43,101 bases of DNA from Cumulibacter manganitolerans (lineage in GTDB: Bacteria > Actinomycetota > Actinomycetes > Mycobacteriales > Antricoccaceae), in the NCBI RefSeq assembly GCF_009602465.1, contig NZ_WBKP01000034.1, forward strand, positions 1 through 43,101, in the 5' to 3' direction. The translations under genes and the position numbers were made by a program. The notes below the pieces were generated by a model. That model searched no databases, was not told the DNA's origin, and saw only the letters and a program-made list of their open reading frames with translations. The stretch's first letter is position 1. Each line of letters begins with the position of its first letter. Of the stretch, positions 7,617-15,030 are shown in pieces.

Positions 7617-8837
7617 CTAGACAACGGCCAGGACGCCGACGACCCAGGTGAGCAGCGCGGTGCCCACCACGACGACCCACGGCGGCAGCCGCAGCCGGAC
7701 CAGGGCGGCGAATGCCGCGAGCGCGATGAGCACGTCCGGCCAGTCCAGGATCGCGCTGGTGATCACCGGCCGGTAGAAGGCGGCGGCGAGGACGCCGACG
7801 ACGGCCGCGTTGACCCCGCGCAGCGCGGCCCGCATCGACGCATCGCCCCGGATCCGGTCCCAGAACGGCAGCACGCCGATCACCAGGAAGAAGCTCGGCA
7901 GGAAGATGGCCAGCAGCGCGATCACCGCCATCAGCACCGGCCGGCTCATCGACGCACCGAGGTACGCCGAGAAGGTGAACAGCGGCCCCGGGACGGCCTG
8001 CGCGGCGCCGTACCCGGCGACGAAGTCCTGGGCGTTCACCCACCCCGGCGGGACGACCTGCGATTCCAGCAGCGGCAGGACGACGTGGCCGCCGCCGAAG
8101 ACCATCGACCCGACGCGGTAGAAGGTGTCCGCCACGTCCACGGCCAGGCTGGCGGTCAGGCGGGCGGCGACCGGCAGCGCGATCAGCAGCGCGACGAACA
8201 GGCCCAGCGACAGGACGCCGGCGCGCCGCGAGACGGTCGTGCTGATCCGGCCGACCTGCGCGCCGGTGGTCGAGCGCCGGAACAGCAGCAGCCCCGCGAG
8301 CAGCCCGCAGCCGATCATCGCGATCTGCACCCAGGCCGCCCGCCAGGCCAGCGAGGCGGCGAGTGCCGCGGCGGCGATGAGGGCTTCCGGGAGGCCGCGG
8401 CACGCCGTCCGCGCCATCTGCCAGAGGGCCTGCCCCACCACGGCCACCGCCACGATCATCAGCCCGTGCAGCACGCCGGCCGGCACCCGACCGGCGAATC
8501 CGAGGGCGAACGCGAGCGCGATCGCCGACGGCAGCGTGAATCCGCACCACGCCGCGATGGCGCCCGGGATGCCGGCCCGCTTCAGCCCGACCGCGATCCC
8601 CACCTGCGAGGACGCCGGTCCGGGCAGGAACTGGCACAGGGAGACGAGGTCGGCGTACTCCTCGGCGCTCAGCCATCTCCGGCGGTCGACGTACTCGGTG
8701 CGGAAGTAGCCCAGGTGCGCGATCGGGCCGCCGAACGACGTGAGCCCGAGCTTGGTGCAGGTGCGCAGCACCTCCCCGACGGTTCCGGGGGGCGTGCGGT
8801 TCGCGGTCGCGGGCTCCGGCCGGTCGCTGTCGGGCAC
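7617..8837 (-). CDS. chrA: ChrA-type chromate transporter, two-domain form
   Basis: A 406-residue membrane protein of the CHR family, which exports chromate or related oxyanions. The N-terminal domain carries the signature SFGGPIAHLGYFRTEYVDRR and CQFLPGPASSQ. The C-terminal domain repeats it in diverged form (VFGGGHVVLPLLESQVV, AVPGPLFTFSAYLGA), as in the long, internally duplicated members. About ten hydrophobic segments are visible. The start is GTG 8837. It is followed by the GalT-like gene with a 9-nt gap. No chrB regulator is present, and transport of chromate itself is inferred from the family. Confidence 0.88.
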   Translation of the reverse strand: MPDSDRPEPATANRTPPGTVGEVLRTCTKLGLTSFGGPIAHLGYFRTEYVDRRRWLSAEEYADLVSLCQFLPGPASSQVGIAVGLKRAGIPGAIAAWCGFTLPSAIALAFALGFAGRVPAGVLHGLMIVAVAVVGQALWQMARTACRGLPEALIAAAALAASLAWRAAWVQIAMIGCGLLAGLLLFRRSTTGAQVGRISTTVSRRAGVLSLGLFVALLIALPVAARLTASLAVDVADTFYRVGSMVFGGGHVVLPLLESQVVPPGWVNAQDFVAGYGAAQAVPGPLFTFSAYLGASMSRPVLMAVIALLAIFLPSFFLVIGVLPFWDRIRGDASMRAALRGVNAAVVGVLAAAFYRPVITSAILDWPDVLIALAAFAALVRLRLPPWVVVVGTALLTWVVGVLAVV

Positions 8838-8883
8838 GGCCCCACCCTAGACGACGGCCGCACCCGGGCCGTCCCTTCGTCAC

Positions 8884-8934
8884 GCGGTGGGTTGTACCCC
8901 GCTATCGGCCGCATAGCGGGGCAATACCCACCGC
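8884..8934. repeat. Nested inverted repeat between amidohydrolase and chrA
   Basis: Two perfect 9-bp stems are nested: GCGGTGGGT (8884-8892) pairs with ACCCACCGC (8926-8934), and CCCCGCTAT (8897-8905) pairs with ATAGCGGGG (8913-8921), with a 7-nt loop and 4-nt internal bulges. It lies 15 nt after the amidohydrolase stop, so it may serve as that gene's terminator. Its nested design resembles the 61-nt repeats, but the sequence is different. Confidence 0.6.
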
Positions 8935-8949
8935 ATCGCGCGACTGTGG

Positions 8950-10446
8950 TCAGGCGGTGTAGACCCGCTCGCCGGCCACCCAGGTCGCCGCCACCCGCGG
9001 GCGGGAGACGCGCACCGGGTCGTCCTCGAGCAGCACCAGGTCGGCCGGCTCACCGGGCGCGACGCGGCGGCCGTCGACGCTCGCCAACAGCGCCTCGCGG
9101 CGGGTGATGGACTCCGCCGGGTGCCACGGCTCGTCACCGTCGGCGCAGCGTCGGGAGGCGGCGTCGATCGCCAGCCACGGGTCGAGCGGCGCGACCGGGG
9201 CGTCGCTGCCGAGCGCCAGCGGCACGCCCGCGTCGATCATCGAGCGCAGCATGAAGCAACGGTCGGTCCGGTCGGCCCAGCAGGCGTCCGCCACCGCGCG
9301 GTCGTCGAGCAGGTGCGCCGGCTGCACGCTGGCCACCAGGCCGAGCCGCGCGAGCCGCGGCAGGTCCTCGCGCCGGGCGAGCTGGGCGTGCTCGACGCTG
9401 CCCCGGGCGCCGGTCTGCTCGAACGCGGAGAGGACGGCGTCCAGGGCGGCGTCGCCGATGGCGTGCAGCGCGACCGCGAGGCCGGCGCCGTCGGCGCGGC
9501 GCATCAGCGCGGCGAGCTCGTCGGGGCCGTAGTTGACCACGCCGGACGTCGGGTGGTCGGCCAGGGCGGACGTCGAGCCGTCGCCCACGCCGGACGTCGG
9601 GTGGTCGGCCAGGGCGGACGTCGGGCCGTCGGCGTACGGCTCGCAGCAGTACGCCGTCCCGGTGCCGAGGGAGCCGTCGACGATGACCTTCAGCGGCCCC
9701 ATGGTGGCCAGGCCGCCGAGCGGGTCGCCGGTCCGCAGCCCGGCGGCGACCGCGGCGTCGAGGTCGTCGGGATAGACGCCGGTGCGCACCCGCAGCGGCG
9801 GCAGCCCGGGCGCGCGCCGCGCCCAGTGCTCGAAGCCGCGCTCGAACTCCAGGTCGACCACGCCGGTGACGCCGAGCCGGTGCGCCGCGGTGATCGCATC
9901 GGCGTAGTCCTCGGTCGTGGGGGCCAGCTCGAGCGCCGCGCCGATCCTCGGGTACGCGTCGAACCACTCGCGCTCGGCGACCACGTCGTCGCGCCACGGC
10001 AGGCCGGCCAGCTCGAGGGCCCGGCTGTTGAGCCACGCGTTGTGCGCGTCGCCGGAGATCAGCACGACCGGACGCTCCCCCGACACCCGGTCCAGTGCCC
10101 GGACGCCGGGCCGCTCGGCCCACGCGGCGAGGCGGTACCCGAAGCCGACCAGGACGCGCCCGCCGCCGCCGGCCGCGCCCACCCGCTGCAGCACCTCGTC
10201 GGGCGACGACGTCCCGGACAGGTCGAGCCGCCGGCCGGCCATCGCCCACTGGCCGAGGTGCACGTGCTTGTCCCACAGGCCCGGCATCAGCCAGCCGCCC
10301 GCGGCGTCGAAGGCGTCCGTCACGCCCGGCTGCGGGCCCGCATCGCCGACCGGTCCGAGCACGCCTCCGTCGATCACCACATCGGTCGTCCGGACGTCGG
10401 CGCCGACGATGCGGGCGTTGCGGATCAGGAGGCGGCGCGTCGTCAC
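8950..10446 (-). CDS. YtcJ-like metal-dependent amidohydrolase
   Basis: A 498-residue amidohydrolase-superfamily protein of the YtcJ group; such enzymes hydrolyse amide, formamide or similar bonds with a zinc centre. Metal-site motifs are HVH (61-63), the AIGDAA region and GSDAPVAPLDPW near the C-terminus. GTG 10446 is taken as the start because the next residues (TTRRLLIRNARIV) begin the conserved beta-sandwich and an AGGAT lies upstream; an in-frame extension to 10554 would run into the divergent pucR. Residues 272-303 are two copies of a 16-residue unit encoded by a 48-bp tandem duplication. It diverges from the PucR-type regulator, which may control it. Substrate unknown. Confidence 0.82.
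   Translation of the reverse strand: MTTRRLLIRNARIVGADVRTTDVVIDGGVLGPVGDAGPQPGVTDAFDAAGGWLMPGLWDKHVHLGQWAMAGRRLDLSGTSSPDEVLQRVGAAGGGGRVLVGFGYRLAAWAERPGVRALDRVSGERPVVLISGDAHNAWLNSRALELAGLPWRDDVVAEREWFDAYPRIGAALELAPTTEDYADAITAAHRLGVTGVVDLEFERGFEHWARRAPGLPPLRVRTGVYPDDLDAAVAAGLRTGDPLGGLATMGPLKVIVDGSLGTGTAYCCEPYADGPTSALADHPTSGVGDGSTSALADHPTSGVVNYGPDELAALMRRADGAGLAVALHAIGDAALDAVLSAFEQTGARGSVEHAQLARREDLPRLARLGLVASVQPAHLLDDRAVADACWADRTDRCFMLRSMIDAGVPLALGSDAPVAPLDPWLAIDAASRRCADGDEPWHPAESITRREALLASVDGRRVAPGEPADLVLLEDDPVRVSRPRVAATWVAGERVYTA
9538..9633 (-). repeat. 48-bp tandem duplication inside the amidohydrolase
   Basis: Copies at 9538-9585 and 9586-9633 are identical at 46 of 48 positions and in frame, giving two SALADHPTSGV units in the protein. 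This is a recent, in-frame duplication in what is probably a surface loop. Confidence 0.85.
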
Positions 10447-10486
10447 GCACCGATCCTGGCACAGGGATGGTCGGACGCCGGAGGCG

Positions 10487-10516
10487 TTGACATCGGCGAT
10501 CCGCTCGGCCGACACT
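10487..10516 (+). promoter_or_regulatory. Candidate pucR promoter
   Basis: A perfect TTGACA (10487-10492) is followed after 18 nt by GACACT (10511-10516), a weak -10. It lies about 26 nt upstream of the pucR GTG and within the region shared with the divergent amidohydrolase gene. Confidence 0.35.
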
Positions 10517-10541
10517 CTGCGGGATTCCCCGAAGGAGAACC

Positions 10542-11714
10542 GTGCCTCTGCCATCCGACGACGTGCAGCGTCTGTACGAGGCGATCCTCGGCGATGTCGA
10601 AGGACTCACGCGGCGCATCCTCGACGCCATCCGCACCGAGATCCCGCCGTACCAGGAGTTCCCGTACGACATCCACTACGCCGACAACGTCGTCAACCTC
10701 ACCATGCAGCTCAGGTCGCTGGCGTCCGGCGACGAGCCGTCGCCCGAGGCGGCGGAGCACGCGCGCGCGATGGCCCGCACGCGGGTCGGCATGGATCTGC
10801 CGCTGGCCCAGGCCATCGCCGGCTATCACGTCGGGTTCCGCGAGCTGTGGAAGGAGGTCGTCCAGCGTGCCGGGGAGGACGCCGCGCTCCAGTCCCAGCT
10901 GCCGTTGGAGGTCGAGCGGATCTGGGGCTGGTTCCACCTCGTCTCCTCGGCGTACGCCGAGGAGTTCGTGCTGACCAGCCGTACCCGTGCCCTCAGCCGC
11001 GCCGACGCGCTGCGCCGGCTGGTCGCCGGGACCGGCGAGGACCTGTCCGTGGCGCAGCTGGAGACGACCGCCGCCGAGCTCGGCTTCGACCTCGGCACGC
11101 CGTTCCGCTCCTTCGTCACCGCGCAGCATCCCCGCGAGGTCCTCGATCGCCTCGACATCGGGTTCTCCGACCATGCCGACGCGACGTCCGCAGTCAGCGT
11201 CGGCGGTCACTGCGTGGTGGTCACTCAGCAATGCTCCGTGCCGGCGGGGGTCGCGCGGCTGCGCGCGGCCGGCGTGCGCGGGTGCATCGCGGTGGGGTTG
11301 AGCCGGCGCGGCGTCACGGGCATCCGCGACAGCTACGTCGACGGCTTGCGGCTGCTCGAGCTGCCCGACGACGGCAGCGACGTCCGCGAGTTCGAGAGCG
11401 AGTGGCCGCTGACGCTGCTGAACTCCGAGCGCGAGCGGATGCGGGAGCTGCTCGAGCCGGGGGTGGTCGTGGCCGCGGAGAACCCGCATCTCGCGCAGGT
11501 CGTGGTCGCATTCGCCGAGAACGAGTACTCCATCTCCGCCACGGCCCGTGCCCTGCACATCCATCCGAACACCGCGCGCTACCGGATCACCCGGTGGGAG
11601 GAGCTGACCGGCTGGAACCTGTTCACCGTGCGCGGTCTGCTGAGCTCGGTGGCGGCGCTGCAGAACGGCCGGTCCGGCCTCGCGCCCGGCGGACCGGATC
11701 GAGCGCGTCCCTAG
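10542..11714 (+). CDS. PucR-family transcriptional regulator
   Basis: A 390-residue regulator. The N-terminal half resembles the RsbRD-like sensory region found in actinobacterial PucR proteins (DLPLAQAIAGYHVGFRELWK). The C-terminus has the PucR helix-turn-helix: ENPHLAQVVVAFAENEYSIS followed by ATARALHIHPNTARYRI and RWEELTGWNL. Members usually activate catabolic genes in response to a small metabolite. The start is GTG 10542 behind AGGAGAACC. Its stop codon overlaps the convergent ilvD stop in a shared CTAG (11711-11714). It is divergent from the amidohydrolase and near the 2-oxo-acid operon; either could be its target. Confidence 0.85.
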   Translation: MPLPSDDVQRLYEAILGDVEGLTRRILDAIRTEIPPYQEFPYDIHYADNVVNLTMQLRSLASGDEPSPEAAEHARAMARTRVGMDLPLAQAIAGYHVGFRELWKEVVQRAGEDAALQSQLPLEVERIWGWFHLVSSAYAEEFVLTSRTRALSRADALRRLVAGTGEDLSVAQLETTAAELGFDLGTPFRSFVTAQHPREVLDRLDIGFSDHADATSAVSVGGHCVVVTQQCSVPAGVARLRAAGVRGCIAVGLSRRGVTGIRDSYVDGLRLLELPDDGSDVREFESEWPLTLLNSERERMRELLEPGVVVAAENPHLAQVVVAFAENEYSISATARALHIHPNTARYRITRWEELTGWNLFTVRGLLSSVAALQNGRSGLAPGGPDRARP

Positions 11715-13405
11715 AGTGCGCCCGTCGCCGTCGCCGTGGTCACCGCGCCCGATGCCGCGGACCCGACGGAGGCCGCGTATTTCGCGAACACCCCGCCCCG
11801 GTCCTTCGCCGGTGGCGCTGCCCAACGGGCACGACGCCGGGCGAGCACATCGTCCTCGACCAGGAGGACCACCGACCGCGCGGTGAGGTCGATGTCGACG
11901 GGATCGCCGTCCTCGACGAGCGCGATCGTTCCGCCGATCGCCGCCTCCGGCGCCACATGCCCGATGGCCACGCCGTGCGAGATGCCCGAGAACCGGCCGT
12001 CCGTGATCAGCGCGACCGACTCGCCCAGGCCCTGTCCGATGATCGCCGCCGTCACACGCGCGGTCTCGGACATGCCGGGACCGCCCACGGGCCCCTCGTA
12101 CCGGATGACCACGGTGTCGCCGGGCACGACGTCGCCGGCGATCACCGCCCGGTACGCCGCGGGCTCGCTGTCGAACACGCGGGCGCGCCCGCGGTGCGAG
12201 CGCACCGTGGTGCCCGGCAGCTTCAGGACGGCGCCCTCCGGCGCCAGGTTGCCCCGGAGGATCAGCCACCCGCCCGTCGCGTCGATCGGCGCGAACGCCG
12301 GCGCCACGACGTCCTGTCCGGTCGGTAGGCCTCCGTCGCCGAGCCGCTCGGCCATCGTCTTCCCGTCGACGCCGCGGGCGCCCCCGTGCAGCAGCCCCGC
12401 GCGGAGCAGCTCACGCAGCACGACCGGCAGCCCACCGACACGATCGAGATCCGCCATGACGTACCTCCCCGACGGCGTGAAGTTGCCGATCCGCGGGGTG
12501 CGATCGCTGACCTCTCCGAACGCGTCGATGGCGAGGTCGCGGCCCGCTTCGTGGGCGATCGCCAGCAGGTGCAGGATCGCGTTCGTTGATCCGCCGATCG
12601 CTGCGGCAGCGGCGATCCCGTTCTCCAGCGCCTGGTCGCTCAGAACGTCGCGGGGCCGGATCCCGGAGCGGAGCGCGTGCATGACCAGGCGGCCGGACTC
12701 GTACGCGATCTCCGCGCGGCGGTCGCTGATCGATGGCGCCGACGACGAGTTCGCGGCGGTCAGCCCGAGCGTCTCGATCACGGCGCCCATCGTGTTCGCG
12801 GTGAACATCCCGGCGCACGAGCCGACGTGCGGTACGGCGACCCGCTCGAGCTCGGCCAGGTCGTCCGCGCCGATCTTCCCGGCGGCGAGCTCCCCCACGG
12901 CCTCGGCCACGCTCTGGATCGAGACGTCGTCGCCGCGGTAGCACCCCGGCGGCGTGCTACCGCCGTACAGATGCACCGCGGGGATGTTCATCCGCATCAT
13001 GCCCATGACGCAGCCGGGGTTCGTCTTGTCGCACGCGCCGACCGTCACCATCGCGTCGAACGCGTACGCCGTCGCCGCGAGCTCGATCGAGTCGGCGATC
13101 AGCTCGCGGCTGATCAGCGAGGCGCCGCCGCGGGCGAGCACGCCGTCGCTGATCGAGACGGTGTTCACCTCCACCGAGGTCCCTCCCGCGTCCCGGATGC
13201 CGTCGGCCACGCGCCGCGCGAGGTCCCGCAGGTGGAAGTTGCACGGCATCGCGCCGCTCCAGGTGTTGGCGATGCCGACGATCGGGCGCTGCAGATCGTC
13301 GTCGGTCAGGCCCAGGGCGCGCAGCATCGAACGAGCGCCCACGTTACGGGGATCGGTCAGTGCCGCGCTTCTGGGCCGAGGGGCGCCGCCGGTGTGCTCG
13401 TCCAC
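11711..13405 (-). CDS. ilvD: IlvD/Edd-family dihydroxy-acid dehydratase
   Basis: A 564-residue Fe-S dehydratase. Cluster ligands appear in WSGAMPCNFHL, GACDKTNPGC and HVGSCAGMFTANTMG, and the C-terminus has the LITDGRFSG and GHVAPEAA segments. Canonical IlvD dehydrates 2,3-dihydroxy acids to 2-oxo acids in branched-chain amino acid synthesis; close relatives dehydrate sugar acids. The open frame runs to 13969, but alignment starts near GTG 13405 (VDEHTGGAPRPRS), with AGGACGG upstream. No other ilv biosynthetic gene is adjacent, and it shares a palindrome-rich control region with the divergent 2-oxo-acid operon, so a catabolic role is possible. The symbol reflects the family, not a proven biosynthetic role. 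Confidence 0.85.
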   Translation of the reverse strand: MDEHTGGAPRPRSAALTDPRNVGARSMLRALGLTDDDLQRPIVGIANTWSGAMPCNFHLRDLARRVADGIRDAGGTSVEVNTVSISDGVLARGGASLISRELIADSIELAATAYAFDAMVTVGACDKTNPGCVMGMMRMNIPAVHLYGGSTPPGCYRGDDVSIQSVAEAVGELAAGKIGADDLAELERVAVPHVGSCAGMFTANTMGAVIETLGLTAANSSSAPSISDRRAEIAYESGRLVMHALRSGIRPRDVLSDQALENGIAAAAAIGGSTNAILHLLAIAHEAGRDLAIDAFGEVSDRTPRIGNFTPSGRYVMADLDRVGGLPVVLRELLRAGLLHGGARGVDGKTMAERLGDGGLPTGQDVVAPAFAPIDATGGWLILRGNLAPEGAVLKLPGTTVRSHRGRARVFDSEPAAYRAVIAGDVVPGDTVVIRYEGPVGGPGMSETARVTAAIIGQGLGESVALITDGRFSGISHGVAIGHVAPEAAIGGTIALVEDGDPVDIDLTARSVVLLVEDDVLARRRARWAAPPAKDRGGVFAKYAASVGSAASGAVTTATATGAL

Positions 13406-13482
13406 TACGGGTCCGTCCTGTCGTCGGGGGGTGGTGGTCCCTGGGTAGCGCCGTCGACCGGCCGCTGGCAAGGCCTCGGCGC

Positions 13483-13563
13483 ACAATCCGTGAATTTCAC
13501 GAAACGGCCGCCGAGATTCCTCGGGATTGTCAATTACCTCACAGGCCACCGGCGACCTAGCGT
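13483..13563. promoter_or_regulatory. Palindrome-rich ilvD / MHS operon control region
   Basis: Nested dyads are visible: ACAATCC (13483-13489) with GGATTGT (13524-13530); the perfect CGTGAATTTCACG (13489-13501); CCGAG-N4-CTCGG (13511-13524); and ATTGTCAAT around 13526-13534. TAGCGT (13558-13563) is a candidate -10 for the rightward operon, with a weak -35 TTACCT 18 nt upstream. The dyads are good candidates for operator sites acting on both divergent units. Confidence 0.45.
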
Positions 13564-13649
13564 TGCTGCAACCCGCCGAGGTCGGTCGGACCGGCGGGCA
13601 ATCCGGCGGGCGCGTCCGCATCGCGCCCCAGCTTCCTCCAGGAGATCCC

Positions 13650-14999
13650 ATGACCACACCTGCCCTCGACGCGCGCGCCGGGCGTCCCGACATGGCCAGG
13701 CGCGCCACCGTGACCGCCATGATCGGCACCGTCATCGAGTGGTTCGACTTCATGATCTTCGCGCTGCTGGCCGCCGGCCTGTTCGCGAACCTGTTCTTCC
13801 CCGGGGACGACCCGACGCTCAGCACGCTGTCCTCCCTGGCCACGTTCACCGTCGGCTTCATCGCGCGCCCTCTCGGCAGCCTGATCTTCGGCCACATCGG
13901 CGACAGGTACGGCCGCCGCACCGTGCTGCTCTGGTCGATGGTGCTGATGGGCGCCGCGACCGCGGCCATCGGGCTGATCCCCGTCTACAGCACGGCCGGC
14001 GTCCGCGCGCCGATCCTGCTCGTGGCGCTGCGCATCATCCAGGGGCTCGCGCTGGGCGGCGAGTTCGCGGGCGCGGCCGCGATGATCGTCGAGCACGCGC
14101 CGCCGAAGAAGCGCGCCTTCCTCGCCGGCTTCGTGTCGTACTCCGCGGGCATCGGCTACCTCCTCGGCCTCGGCGTCATCTTCGGGCTCCAGGCGATCAT
14201 GTCCAAGGCCCAGTTCGCATCGTGGGGCTGGCGGATCGCGTTCCTGATCAGCGTCGTCCTGATCGGCGTCGCGATCTACCTGCGCCGCTCGATCGACGAG
14301 ACCGACACGTTCAAGAAGGTCGAGGCGCAGGCCGCGGAGCGCGCCACCCCGATCGTCGAGCTGTTCAAGACCCAGTGGCGCACCGTCGTCCTGGTGTTCT
14401 GCATGCACCTGGGAACGGCCACCGTGGCGTTCGTCGTGGCCACCTTCTTCATCTCGTACTCCCAGCTGGCGCTGGGGATCCCGGTCAACACGGTCCTCGG
14501 CGCCATCGCGCTGGGCACGATCGTCATCCTGTCGGTGGCCTGGTACTTCGGCAAGCTGGGTGATCGCATCGGACGTCGCAGGATGTTCCTGGCCGGGTGC
14601 ACCGTGCTCGTCGTGGGCGCCTTCCCGATGTTCTGGCTGCTCGACACGGGCAGGTTCTGGCCGATCGTGCTCGCGGTGCTGATCGGGGCGCTGGCCCAGT
14701 ACCTCGCCTACATGGTCGAGGGCGCGTACCTCTCCGAGCTGTTCCCGCCACAGGTCCGGGTCACCGGCGTCAACTTCGCCTTCCAGACCTCCTCGACCGT
14801 CGCCGGCGGCTTCGCCCCGCTGATCTGCCTCGCGCTGTGGCAGTGGGCCGGCCAGCGGTCGTGGGCGATCGCCGCCTACCTCGTCGTCATCGGGCTCATC
14901 TCGCTGGTGGCGGCGCTCATCGCCCGGGAGACCCGGCCGACGGACGCCGAGCACGAGCCGATCCGGCACGAGGACGACGCCGCCCTCGCCGGCATCTAG
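13650..14999 (+). CDS. MHS-family (MFS) metabolite:proton symporter
   Basis: A 449-residue 12-helix transporter. It has the MHS-type N-terminus (GTVIEWFDFMIFALLAAGLF), the loop 2-3 motif GHIGDRYGRRTVLL and the RIIQGLALGGEFAGAA segment of the family, which imports organic acids such as 2-oxoglutarate, shikimate, citrate or aromatic acids. The start at ATG 13650 follows AGGAGATCCC; the frame is open further upstream but only across the regulatory region. It is first in a six-gene operon, with the ferredoxin oxidoreductase starting 31 nt after its stop. It most likely imports the operon's organic-acid substrate. Confidence 0.87.
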   Translation: MTTPALDARAGRPDMARRATVTAMIGTVIEWFDFMIFALLAAGLFANLFFPGDDPTLSTLSSLATFTVGFIARPLGSLIFGHIGDRYGRRTVLLWSMVLMGAATAAIGLIPVYSTAGVRAPILLVALRIIQGLALGGEFAGAAAMIVEHAPPKKRAFLAGFVSYSAGIGYLLGLGVIFGLQAIMSKAQFASWGWRIAFLISVVLIGVAIYLRRSIDETDTFKKVEAQAAERATPIVELFKTQWRTVVLVFCMHLGTATVAFVVATFFISYSQLALGIPVNTVLGAIALGTIVILSVAWYFGKLGDRIGRRRMFLAGCTVLVVGAFPMFWLLDTGRFWPIVLAVLIGALAQYLAYMVEGAYLSELFPPQVRVTGVNFAFQTSSTVAGGFAPLICLALWQWAGQRSWAIAAYLVVIGLISLVAALIARETRPTDAEHEPIRHEDDAALAGI

Positions 15000-15030
15000 A
15001 CCCACCACCGCACCGTCACCGAGGAGACCC

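Noticed and set aside
6585-9107. 840-residue plus-strand open frame
   Set aside because: It is antisense to the GalT-like and ChrA genes, both of which have clear family motifs.
9538-9633. CRISPR-like repeat
   Set aside because: It has only two contiguous units with no spacers, and it is in frame within a gene.
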